Source: Bradyrhizobium sp. G127 (GTDB lineage: Bacteria; Pseudomonadota; Alphaproteobacteria; Rhizobiales; Xanthobacteraceae). From it: 64,000 bases of DNA. Below, piece by piece: positions 25,458 to 33,621 of this stretch. Numbering within the stretch: the first letter of the stretch is position 1; each line of letters starts with the position of its first letter. Location: assembly GCF_021502575.1 (NCBI RefSeq), contig NZ_JAKFGN010000001.1, forward strand, positions 1,736,001 through 1,800,000, given 5' to 3'. A model generated the notes under the pieces. It was not told where the DNA came from. It did no database searches and saw only the letters and a list, made by a program, of their open reading frames with translations. The position numbers were made by a program, and so were the translations under genes.

Positions 25458-26741
25458 ATGACTGGTGCCAGACACGGCGCGAACCGCAGTTCGCGGATCG
25501 CCGGATTCCATCGCAAATCGCCGGAAGAGCGGCTCGATCTCGTGGCCGCTTTTGCAGGTCTCGATCCCGAGACCGCGCGCCATTTGGCCGACATGGGCAA
25601 CCTCGCGCCGCAGCTCGCGGACAAGATGATCGAGAACGTCATCGCCACGATGAACATCCCGATCGGCATCGCGACCAACGTGAAGGTCGATGGTGAGGAC
25701 GTGCTAGTGCCGATGGCGACGGAAGAATCGTCGGTGGTCGCCGCCGTCTGCAATGCGGCGCGCCAGACCTACGATGCAGGTTTCACGACGTCGATCTCCG
25801 GCACGTTGATGATCGCGCAGGTGCAGGCCGTCGACGTGCCGGACCCACATGCGGCACGGCTTCGCCTGCTGGAGAAGCGCGAAGAGATCAAGGCCATCTG
25901 CGATGCCTGCGATCCGCTGCTGGTGAAACTTGGCGGCGGCTTCCGTGACGTCGAGGTGCGGATTCTCGATACGCTCGGCGGCACCATGGTCATCACTCAT
26001 TTGATCGTCGACACGCGCGATGCGATGGGTGCCAACGCGGTCAACACCATGGCCGAGAAGATCGCGCCGCACATCGCGGCCTGGAGCGGCGGGCGGGTAT
26101 TCCTGCGCATTCTCTCCAACCTCGCGGATCGGCGGCTGGCGCGCGCGCATGCGGTCTGGAAGCTCGACGCCATTGGCGGCGAAAGCGTCCGCGATGGCAT
26201 CATCAGCGCCTATCAGTTCGCCGAGGCCGATCCGTATCGCGCAGCGACGCATAACAAAGGCATCATGAATGGCATCAGCGCTGTGGTGCTCGCGACCGGC
26301 AACGATACGCGCGCGGTCGAAGCGGGTGCCCATGCTTTTGCCGCACGCAGCGGGCGCTACAGCAGCCTGACGCGCTATGAGATCAACAAGGACGGAGATC
26401 TCTCGGGCTCCATCGAATTGCCGCTGGCCGTCGGTCTGATCGGTGGTGCCACGAAAATTCATCCGACCGCGCAGGCGTGCCTCAAGATTCTCGGCGTCAC
26501 CACGGCTGAGCGGCTGGCGCGCATCATCGCCGCTGTCGGCCTCGCGCAGAATTTCTCGGCGCTGAAGGCGCTGGCGACGGTGGGTATCCAGTCTGGTCAC
26601 ATGGCGCTGCATGCGCAGAATATCGCGATCATGGCCGGCGCTGTCGGCGATGAGGTGGAAGTCGTCGCGAAAGTTCTGGTCGAGCGCAAGACGGTGCGGA
26701 TCGATGTCGCGCAAGGCATTCTGGAGGATATTCGCCGCTAG
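25458..26741 (+). CDS. mvaA: Hydroxymethylglutaryl-CoA reductase, degradative (class II)
   Basis: This 427-residue enzyme interconverts mevalonate plus CoA and HMG-CoA with a nicotinamide cofactor. It reads as the short, soluble class II type of Pseudomonas mevalonii. Conserved stretches are ENVIATMNIPIGIATNVKVDG, a catalytic-region glutamate pair E89/E90, VDTRDAMGANAVNTMAE and GNDTRAVEAGAHA. Catalytic K267 (HNKGIMNG), D283 and H381 (SGHMALHAQ) fall at exactly the P. mevalonii numbers as I recall them. The bacterial group makes isoprenoids by the MEP route, so a catabolic role is likely. No HMG-CoA lyase is in the window. A secreted binding-protein gene follows after 57 bases. Confidence 0.93.
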   Translation: MTGARHGANRSSRIAGFHRKSPEERLDLVAAFAGLDPETARHLADMGNLAPQLADKMIENVIATMNIPIGIATNVKVDGEDVLVPMATEESSVVAAVCNAARQTYDAGFTTSISGTLMIAQVQAVDVPDPHAARLRLLEKREEIKAICDACDPLLVKLGGGFRDVEVRILDTLGGTMVITHLIVDTRDAMGANAVNTMAEKIAPHIAAWSGGRVFLRILSNLADRRLARAHAVWKLDAIGGESVRDGIISAYQFAEADPYRAATHNKGIMNGISAVVLATGNDTRAVEAGAHAFAARSGRYSSLTRYEINKDGDLSGSIELPLAVGLIGGATKIHPTAQACLKILGVTTAERLARIIAAVGLAQNFSALKALATVGIQSGHMALHAQNIAIMAGAVGDEVEVVAKVLVERKTVRIDVAQGILEDIRR

Positions 26742-26798
26742 ACAAATTCCGGCGGCAGCGCCGGGCTATCCAAAACAAAAATCAACCGGGAGGATAAA

Positions 26799-28019
26799 AT
26801 GTTCACGTCGAAGTCTGCTTTTCTGCTGAGTGCCGCAATGCTGCTGGCGCTCTTGGAGCCTGCGCGTGCGGAAATCGCCAATAACACCATCAAGCTCGGC
26901 GTTCTGACCGATCTGACAGGCATCGCGACGGATTCCACAGGCACGGGGTCGGTCGCGGCCGCGCGACTCGCTGTCGAGGACTTCAAGGCGGAGAAGCCGG
27001 GCATCAAGGTTGAGCTCATTCAGGCCGATCACCAGAACAAGGCCGACATTGGTGGCGCGCTGGCACGCCGCTGGATGGATATCGACAAGATCGATGCGAT
27101 TCTCGACGTGCCGTTCTCGTCGGTTGCGCTGGCTGTCCAGGAAGCCACCCGTGGCTCGAAAACCGCCTTCATTGCATCGGGACCGGGATCGTCGCTGCTG
27201 ACCGGCGAGAAGTGCTCGCCCAACACCGTTCACTGGACTTACGACACATGGGCGCTGGCGCATGGCACCGCGCTAGCCTTGTTGAAGGCTAAGAAGGACA
27301 CTTGGTTCTTTGTCACGGCGGACTATGCGTTCGGCCATTCACTGGAAAAGGATGCATCCGATGTCGTGAAAGCGGAAAACGGAAAAATCCTCGGCAGCGT
27401 AAGGCATCCGCCCGGCGCGTCCGACTTTTCCTCGTTCCTTTTGCAGGCGCAGGCCAGCAAGGCCAAGATTGTCGCGCTCGCCAACGCGGTGGGCGACACC
27501 GTCAACTCCGTCAAGCAGGCGTCCGAATTCGGCATTCAGGCCGGGGGGCAGGAGCTTGCCGCGCTGCTGATGCAGGTGACCGACGTCAACGCCATCGGCC
27601 TTCAGGGCGCCAAGGGTCTTTATCTCACCGAAGGATTCTACTGGGACACCAACGACGGCACGCGCAAGTTCGCTGATCGCTTTACGTCCATCGTGGGTGG
27701 GGGACGGCGTCCGACGGCAATTCAGGCGGGTGTCTATGCCGGCACGCTGCATTACCTTCGCGCGGCTGCCGCCGCGAACACGACAGATGGGCAAACGGTG
27801 GTCGCCAAAATGAAGGAGATGCCGTCGAAGGATCCTCTGTTTGGCGAGGGAACGATCCGGGCGGACGGTCGCCACATCCACAACATGTATCTGTTTCAGG
27901 TGAAGACTCCGGCTGAATCCAAGGCACCGTGGGATTTCTACAAGCTGGTGGCGACGATCCCTGCGGCCGAGGCGTTCCGGCCGATCGCCGACGGCAACTG
28001 CGCGATGGTTAAGAAGTAG
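26799..28019 (+). CDS. Orphan HAAT-type periplasmic substrate-binding protein
   Basis: This 406-residue secreted protein has a signal peptide (FTSKSAFLLSAAMLLALLEPARA) and a type I periplasmic binding domain starting NTIKLGVLTDLTG. SD GGGAGGA precedes the ATG. No permease or ATPase genes adjoin it, so it must use components encoded elsewhere or act in sensing. It lies 57 bases after mvaA and is probably co-transcribed. It may therefore bind mevalonate, HMG or a related acid; this is inference from position only. Confidence 0.9.
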   Translation: MFTSKSAFLLSAAMLLALLEPARAEIANNTIKLGVLTDLTGIATDSTGTGSVAAARLAVEDFKAEKPGIKVELIQADHQNKADIGGALARRWMDIDKIDAILDVPFSSVALAVQEATRGSKTAFIASGPGSSLLTGEKCSPNTVHWTYDTWALAHGTALALLKAKKDTWFFVTADYAFGHSLEKDASDVVKAENGKILGSVRHPPGASDFSSFLLQAQASKAKIVALANAVGDTVNSVKQASEFGIQAGGQELAALLMQVTDVNAIGLQGAKGLYLTEGFYWDTNDGTRKFADRFTSIVGGGRRPTAIQAGVYAGTLHYLRAAAAANTTDGQTVVAKMKEMPSKDPLFGEGTIRADGRHIHNMYLFQVKTPAESKAPWDFYKLVATIPAAEAFRPIADGNCAMVKK

Positions 28020-28089
28020 GGAGTCGACCCGTTCTGGCCCGGCGTGCCAGAATCCGGCTTCTGCCATCCCATTGTTTGATTGAGCATAT

Positions 28090-28121
28090 TTTCCTCCCGC
28101 GGCCGGTCCAGCGGGAGGAAA
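28090..28121 (+). terminator. Terminator-like hairpin after the orphan binding-protein gene
   Basis: An 11-bp stem (TTTCCTCCCGC and its complement) with a 10-base loop is followed by TTTCTC. It lies 70 bases after the stop and probably ends the mvaA transcript. The 348-bp gap to the next gene contains only this hairpin and the fpr promoter. Confidence 0.5.
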
Positions 28122-28195
28122 TTTCTCTCACGGAACATGATCTTGGAATGCATCGCCGGGCTTCGCGGCGAGCATGACGCAGTTGCGGTATCTAA

Positions 28196-28224
28196 TTGAC
28201 TGAAAAGACGTATTCGGCTATTTA
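28196..28224 (+). promoter_or_regulatory. Sigma-70-type promoter for fpr
   Basis: TTGACT at 28196-28201 and TATTTA at 28219-28224 are separated by 17 bases. They lie about 145 bases upstream of the fpr start in an otherwise empty region. Confidence 0.55.
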
Positions 28225-28367
28225 GCGCCCGTCGTGAATGGTGCCAGTCTTCGCCCGCTTTCACGGGCAAATCAGCAGAGTTCATCGGCTAGCTAGAGCG
28301 CGCGAGGCATGAATGCCGGATTGCCGGCGGACCGCGCCGCCATGGATTGCGAGCGTGGATCAGGCCA

Positions 28368-29141
28368 ATGAGCAATTTCAATCAGGAAACCGTGCTGAGC
28401 GTCCATCACTGGACCGACAATCTCTTCAGCTTCACGACCACACGTGACTCTTCATTCCGGTTTCGCAATGGCGAGTTCACCATGATCGGTCTCAAGGTGA
28501 ACGAGAAGCCGCTGCTGCGCGCCTACAGTGTCGCCAGCGCGAACTACGAAGAGAACCTCGAGTTCTTCTCCATCAAGGTGCCGGACGGTCCGCTGACCTC
28601 GCGCCTCCAGCATCTCAAGGAAGGCGACCAGATCATCGTCAGCCGCAAGGCGACTGGCACATTGGTGATCGACAACCTGACCGATGGACGCAATCTCTAT
28701 CTGATCGGGACGGGCACCGGTCTCGCGCCGTTTCTCAGCGTCATCAAAGACCCCGAAACCTACGAGCGTTTCGAGAAGGTCGTGCTGCTGCACGGCTGCC
28801 GCCACGTCAAGGAACTGGCGTATGGCGAGTTGATCACCGAGAAGCTCCCGCAGGACGAGATGATCGGCGACATGGTGCGCGCGCAGTTGATCTACTATCC
28901 GACCGTGACGCGCGACCCGTTCCGCAATCGCGGCCGTATCACCGATCTCATTACATCGGGCAAGCTGTTCTCCGACATCGCGCTGCCGGACCTCGACGCC
29001 AGCAAGGATCGCGTCATGATGTGCGGCAGCCCGGCGCTGCTTGCTGACACCAAGAAGCTGCTGCTCGATCGCGGCTTCGTCGAAGGCAATCACGGCGAGC
29101 CGGCTGACTTCGTCGTCGAGAAGGCGTTCGCCGAGCGCTGA
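28368..29141 (+). CDS. fpr: Ferredoxin--NADP+ reductase
   Basis: This 257-residue flavoprotein passes electrons between NADPH and ferredoxin or flavodoxin. The FAD motif RAYSVAS, the EFFSIKVPDGPLTSRL segment and the NADP-binding GTGTGLAPFLSVI are all present. The C-terminus ends VVEKAFAER, in the pattern of bacterial Fpr subclass enzymes. The start is the ATG at 28368, which gives the usual length. The gene stands alone between a promoter region and the convergent response regulator. Confidence 0.95.
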   Translation: MSNFNQETVLSVHHWTDNLFSFTTTRDSSFRFRNGEFTMIGLKVNEKPLLRAYSVASANYEENLEFFSIKVPDGPLTSRLQHLKEGDQIIVSRKATGTLVIDNLTDGRNLYLIGTGTGLAPFLSVIKDPETYERFEKVVLLHGCRHVKELAYGELITEKLPQDEMIGDMVRAQLIYYPTVTRDPFRNRGRITDLITSGKLFSDIALPDLDASKDRVMMCGSPALLADTKKLLLDRGFVEGNHGEPADFVVEKAFAER

Positions 29142-29156
29142 TAGTCTCCTTCGCGT

Positions 29157-30080
29157 CTACAACCGCTGGCGGCTCGCGTTGGTCGCTACGGCTGCCGCGG
29201 CGGTGCGGTTTTCGACCCCGAGTTTCGCGTAAATCTGCTCGAGATGCTTGTCGACCGTGCGCGGGCTGAGGCCGAGGATCTGCGCGATGTCGCGGTTCGT
29301 CTTGCCCTTGCTGAGCCAGGACAGCACTTCGCCTTCGCGGCTGGTGAGGCCGAGCTCCTTGCTGAACTCCGCAGGCGAATCCGAACTGGTGTCCCGCGCC
29401 AGCCGGAGCAGGAATTCATTCGCGCCGAGCCTGCCCATGTATTGCAGGCGCAGCTTTTCGTCTCGGAATGATGTCGCCGGCGGCGCTTTCGCTTCGGTAT
29501 CGCCCTGATGCATCTGCTCGAGCCAGTCGAGCCACGGTTCCGGCAGTTCGAACTTTTCGCTGGTATTCTTGGCGCGATCTCGCGCCAGTTTTTCCGCCTG
29601 CGGCGTGGCCCAGATAATGCGCCCGCGATGATCGACCGCGAAGAGGTATCGTCCCGATACATCGAGCGCCGCGCGTGCGCTTTGCGTGAGGCGGGCATTC
29701 GCCAAGTGAACCTTGATGCGGGCCAGCATCTCCGCGATGACAATCGGCTTCGCGACATAGTCGACGCCGCCGGCTTCCAGTCCCCGCACGATATGCTCGG
29801 TTTCCGCCAGGCCCGTCATGAAGATGACCGGAACGCCCGCGAGCTTCGCCTCACGCTTTAGCCGGCGGCAGGTCTCGAAACCGTCCATCCCCGGCATCAC
29901 CGCATCGAGCAGGATGATGTCCGGAACGATCTGTTCGCCGATCCGCAACGCCGATGCGCCGTCGAGTGCGACCATCACGGTCATGCCTGCGCCGTCCAGC
30001 GCGTCGGTCAGCATGCGCAGGGTTTCCGGCGAATCGTCGACGATGAGAACGGTGTCGCGTGATTTGGCTTCAGTGATCAT
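29157..30080 (-). CDS. Response regulator with LuxR-type DNA-binding domain (partner of the permease-kinase)
   Basis: This is a 307-residue transcription factor. The receiver domain covers about residues 10-125, with acidic pair D15/D16, phosphoacceptor D59 in IILLDAVMPGMDG and K111. A middle segment (SGRYLFAVDHRGRIIWATPQAEKLARD) looks like a reduced PAS module. The C-terminal LuxR/NarL helix-turn-helix is LTSREGEVLSWLSKGKTNRDIAQILGLSPRTVDKHLEQIYAKLGV. It overlaps the kinase gene by 11 bases, so the two are coupled and form a pair. The likely target is the divergent urea/amide operon. Confidence 0.93.
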   Translation of the reverse strand: MITEAKSRDTVLIVDDSPETLRMLTDALDGAGMTVMVALDGASALRIGEQIVPDIILLDAVMPGMDGFETCRRLKREAKLAGVPVIFMTGLAETEHIVRGLEAGGVDYVAKPIVIAEMLARIKVHLANARLTQSARAALDVSGRYLFAVDHRGRIIWATPQAEKLARDRAKNTSEKFELPEPWLDWLEQMHQGDTEAKAPPATSFRDEKLRLQYMGRLGANEFLLRLARDTSSDSPAEFSKELGLTSREGEVLSWLSKGKTNRDIAQILGLSPRTVDKHLEQIYAKLGVENRTAAAAVATNASRQRL

Positions 30081-33000
30081 GGCGCTGTACTGATTTCAGG
30101 GTTGCCATGTACTGCCCAAGATCGAATCGCTCCACCAATGATCGCATCTGAGAGACGAACGCTGCATGCTCCGGATGATCCTTGTCGATCTGGTCGAGTT
30201 TCACGTGTATGGCGGTGACATAGCCGATTTGTCCGAGATCGATCAACTCGTCGACATAGTGAACAGGCGGACGCGGGTCCGTGTTCAAATTCCATGTTGG
30301 GACAGGGATCTCCGCGTGTTGAATGGCGTCGCGCTCATATGACCATTCGATCTTGAGCAACTGGCCGACCAGTTCCAGCAGGCGCGGGACATCGATCGGC
30401 TTCATCAGATAGCCGTCATGAAAGGTCTGCGCGAGCGGTGCGCCGTGGGCTTCGAGTGCGCTGGCCGAAATCATCAGAATACGCGCATGATGATGGCCAT
30501 TGGCGCGCAGCGTTTCCGCGACAGTCCAGCCATCGATGCCGGGCATCGAGATGTCCAGCAGGAACATGTCCGGCTGACAATGCTGCGCAAGGCTGAGACA
30601 GGCCGCGCCGTCAGGCGCACTCAGGATGATGAAGCCGAGCGGAGCCAGGATTTCGCGCAGCAGGTCGCGCTGGGTCGGATCGTCGTCGGTAATCAGAATC
30701 GTCTTGCGCGGGCCATGATAGCCGTAAATCGGCGCATTGATCGACCTGAGGCGGGTCGGATTGGTCACCTCGGACAGCAGCATTTTCACATAGAACGTGC
30801 TGCCCTGGCCGACGGTGCTGGTGACGCGAATGTCTCCGCCCATCACGCCGGCAAGCAGCTTGCTGATGGTGAGTCCCAAACCGGTGCCGGTCTGCGGCTG
30901 CGAAATGCCCAGCGCGCCGCGCTCGAAGGGCGCGAAGATACGTTCCAGATCGTCGGCATGAATGCCGGGGCCGGTATCGCGTACTTCGAATTCAGCGACG
31001 GGACTGCGGTAATGTACGATGAAATGAACACTGCCAGTTTGCGTGAACTTGATCGCGTTCGACAGAAGGTTGATGAGAATCTGCCGCAGCCGTTTCTCGT
31101 CCGCATAAACGACGGGGGGCAGGGTTTCCGGCCGCTGGAATACGAACTCGATATTCTTCGCCGCTGCCTGCAGCCGGAACATGCCGACGAGCTGATCGAG
31201 GAAGGCGTGGAGGCGCACTTCGTCCCGCGACAGATGCAGCCGTCCGGCCTCGATCTTGGAAATATCAAGCAGGCCGTCGATCAGACCAGAGAGATGGTCG
31301 GCGCTGCGGCGAACGACGCGGATCTGATCGCGCGGCTTCGGCAGAATGGTCGCGTCCTGTTCGAGCAATTGCGCGTAGCCGCTGATGGCATTGAGCGGGG
31401 AGCGCAGTTCGTGACTTAATCCCACCACGTACCGGCTCTTGGCGAGGTTGGCGGATTCGGCGACTTCCTTGGCGCGCTGCAACTCCATATCGGTCTGACG
31501 GTGCGCGTCGATTTCCTGCATCAGCAGCGTCGTCTGACGCCGCGTCTCCGCTTCGGCCGCCTGACGGCTTTGCCTCGCAAGCACGAACAGCCACGCCACC
31601 ACGCCGATGATGATCGTCAACGCGAAAAACACTTTCCACAACACGTCGGACAATTGCACCTGATCGAATCTGATCGCAGTGGAGGTCTGGAGATAGATCA
31701 GGCCGAGCGTCAGGCCGACGAGGCCGGCCGACAGGGCAAAAACACCGAGATAGTGCCCGAGTTGCGAATTGATGCGGGTATAGATGAACTCGGGAAGGGT
31801 CTTGCCGAGAATGTCGGAGAATTGCGCCTGCACCCGCGCGTGCGGCTTGCAGAGGTCGTGGCAGCGAGCATCCAGCGAACAGCAGAGCGAACAGATCGGG
31901 CCCGCATAGGCCGGGCAGGAGGCCATGTCTTCCGGCTCGAAAGCATGTTCACAGATGCAGCACTTGATGGTTTCGAGATTCTGCCAGCTTCGCTTGGGCT
32001 TGCGCGCAATATAGTATTTTCCGCCGGTCGCCCAGGCGATTGCCGGCGCCGTCACGAAGGCCACGGTCAACGCCACGAACGGCGCGAGCGCCTTCGCCGT
32101 GATTCCGAAGAAGCCGTAGAAAGCGCTGATCGACACGATCGTCGCCACCGTCATCGCGCCGACCCCCACCGGATTGATGTCGTAGAGATGCGCTCGCTTG
32201 AACTCCATGTGCGGCGGACGCAGGCCGAGCGGCTTGTTGATGATGAGATCGGCCACCAGCGCGCCGACCCAGGCGATGGCGACATTGGAGTAAAGCGCGA
32301 GCGTCTGTTCGAGCGCCTTGTAGACGCCGATTTCCATCAGCAGCAGCGCGACCAGAACATTGAACACCAGCCACACCACGCGGCCGGGATGGCTATGCGT
32401 CAGCCGCGAGAAGAAGTTCGACCACGCGATTGATCCCGCATAGGCGTTGGTGACATTGATCTTGAGCTGAGAAAGGATGACGAAGGTGCCGGTCAGCGCC
32501 AGCGCCAGATCGGGTTGCGAGAGTACATAGCGGAACGCTTCGAGATACATGTGCGAAGGTTCGGCGGCGTATTCCGGGACGACGCCGTGCTTGATGGCGA
32601 AGAACGCGAGAAACGATCCAGCCAGCATCTTGATCGCGCCGGGAATGATCCAGCCGGGTCCAGCGCTGACCATCGCAATCCACCACGCGCGCTTCGAGGT
32701 GCGGCGGTCGCGCGGCAGGAATCGCAGAAAGTCGACCTGCTCGCCGATCTGGGCCACCAGCGCGAACACCACCGACGCGGCGGTCCCGAACAGCAGCAGG
32801 TCGAGATGCCCGTCCGGACTTCCGTGGTCTCCGGTGAAAGCCCGCCACTCCGCAAACGAGCCCGGACTTTTGATGGCGATGGCGACGAAGGGAAGGATAT
32901 GGAGCAGGATCCAGAACGGCTGCGTCCAGAGCTGGAACCGGCTGATCAGCGTAATGCCGTGGGTGACAAGCGGGATGATGACGATCGCGCTGATGAGATA

Positions 33001-33456
33001 CCCGATGGGGCGGGGCACGCCGAAACACAGTTCCAGCGCCATCGCCAGAATAACGGCTTCGATAGCGAAGAAAATGAATGTGAAGGAGGCGTAGATCAGC
33101 GACGTGATCGTGGAACCGATGTAGCCGAAGCCGGCGCCGCGCGTCAGCAGGTCGATGTCGACGCCATATCTGGCGGCATAGTAGGCAATCGGCAAACCGC
33201 AGCAGAAAATGATGACACTTACCACCAGAATCGCTGCGGTGGCGTTGGTGACGCCATAGTTCAGCGTAATGGTGCCGCCGATCGCTTCCAGCGCCAGAAA
33301 TGAAATCGCGCCCAGCGCCGTGTTCGCCACCCGGGAAGCCGACCAGCGGCGTGCGCTTTTCGCAGTGAAGCGCAGCGCGTAGTCCTCAAGGGTCTGGTTG
33401 GCAACCCATTGATTATATTGGCGCCTGACCCGGTCTATTCGCTGCCGCCCGACCAC
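30070..33456 (-). CDS. NCS1 permease - cysteine cluster - hybrid histidine kinase fusion
   Basis: This 1128-residue membrane protein starts at GTG 33456, six bases after AGGAG. Residues about 30-480 form a complete NCS1 (purine/cytosine/allantoin/hydantoin permease) domain with about twelve helices. Nine cysteines cluster at 499-536 (CCIC, SCPAYAGPICSLCC, RCHDLC), probably binding metal. Two more helices span about 569-592 and 607-627. A histidine kinase follows with H682 in SHELRSPLNA, N-box near 796-800, DTGPGI and GTGLGL. A receiver domain has D925/D926, D968 and K1019. About 95 further residues have no recognised domain. It lies upstream of the LuxR-type regulator and divergent from the urt-fmd genes, which points to sensing a nitrogenous solute. 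Whether it also transports is unknown. Confidence 0.93.
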   Translation of the reverse strand: MVGRQRIDRVRRQYNQWVANQTLEDYALRFTAKSARRWSASRVANTALGAISFLALEAIGGTITLNYGVTNATAAILVVSVIIFCCGLPIAYYAARYGVDIDLLTRGAGFGYIGSTITSLIYASFTFIFFAIEAVILAMALELCFGVPRPIGYLISAIVIIPLVTHGITLISRFQLWTQPFWILLHILPFVAIAIKSPGSFAEWRAFTGDHGSPDGHLDLLLFGTAASVVFALVAQIGEQVDFLRFLPRDRRTSKRAWWIAMVSAGPGWIIPGAIKMLAGSFLAFFAIKHGVVPEYAAEPSHMYLEAFRYVLSQPDLALALTGTFVILSQLKINVTNAYAGSIAWSNFFSRLTHSHPGRVVWLVFNVLVALLLMEIGVYKALEQTLALYSNVAIAWVGALVADLIINKPLGLRPPHMEFKRAHLYDINPVGVGAMTVATIVSISAFYGFFGITAKALAPFVALTVAFVTAPAIAWATGGKYYIARKPKRSWQNLETIKCCICEHAFEPEDMASCPAYAGPICSLCCSLDARCHDLCKPHARVQAQFSDILGKTLPEFIYTRINSQLGHYLGVFALSAGLVGLTLGLIYLQTSTAIRFDQVQLSDVLWKVFFALTIIIGVVAWLFVLARQSRQAAEAETRRQTTLLMQEIDAHRQTDMELQRAKEVAESANLAKSRYVVGLSHELRSPLNAISGYAQLLEQDATILPKPRDQIRVVRRSADHLSGLIDGLLDISKIEAGRLHLSRDEVRLHAFLDQLVGMFRLQAAAKNIEFVFQRPETLPPVVYADEKRLRQILINLLSNAIKFTQTGSVHFIVHYRSPVAEFEVRDTGPGIHADDLERIFAPFERGALGISQPQTGTGLGLTISKLLAGVMGGDIRVTSTVGQGSTFYVKMLLSEVTNPTRLRSINAPIYGYHGPRKTILITDDDPTQRDLLREILAPLGFIILSAPDGAACLSLAQHCQPDMFLLDISMPGIDGWTVAETLRANGHHHARILMISASALEAHGAPLAQTFHDGYLMKPIDVPRLLELVGQLLKIEWSYERDAIQHAEIPVPTWNLNTDPRPPVHYVDELIDLGQIGYVTAIHVKLDQIDKDHPEHAAFVSQMRSLVERFDLGQYMATLKSVQRHDH

Positions 33457-33514
33457 TTTTTACTCCTGGGGCCCCGCCAATACCCTTTCCCGGAACCGCA
33501 GGGAAACCTACGTC

Positions 33515-33550
33515 GCGATTTTGCGATGCAGTATACGCGATCTTGCGTAT
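33515..33550. promoter_or_regulatory. Paired GCGATYTTGCG sites between kinase and urtA
   Basis: GCGATTTTGCG at 33515-33525 and GCGATCTTGCG at 33537-33547 are direct copies 22 bp apart, two helical turns. Each is itself a hyphenated palindrome; the second extends to ATACGC-N6-GCGTAT (33533-33550). The spacing suits two regulator dimers on one DNA face, and the response regulator next door is the obvious candidate. Confidence 0.55.
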
Positions 33551-33621
33551 CGGTGCACTGCACAATTTCAGCAATCCTCGCCTGACCAAACAACGAGTCC
33601 ACAAAACAGTCAGGGGTAGTC

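Noticed and set aside
33457-33621. Search for a sigma-54 (-24/-12) promoter upstream of urtA
   Set aside because: Expected for nitrogen genes, but no TGGCAC-N5-TTGC-like pair is visible in the gap.
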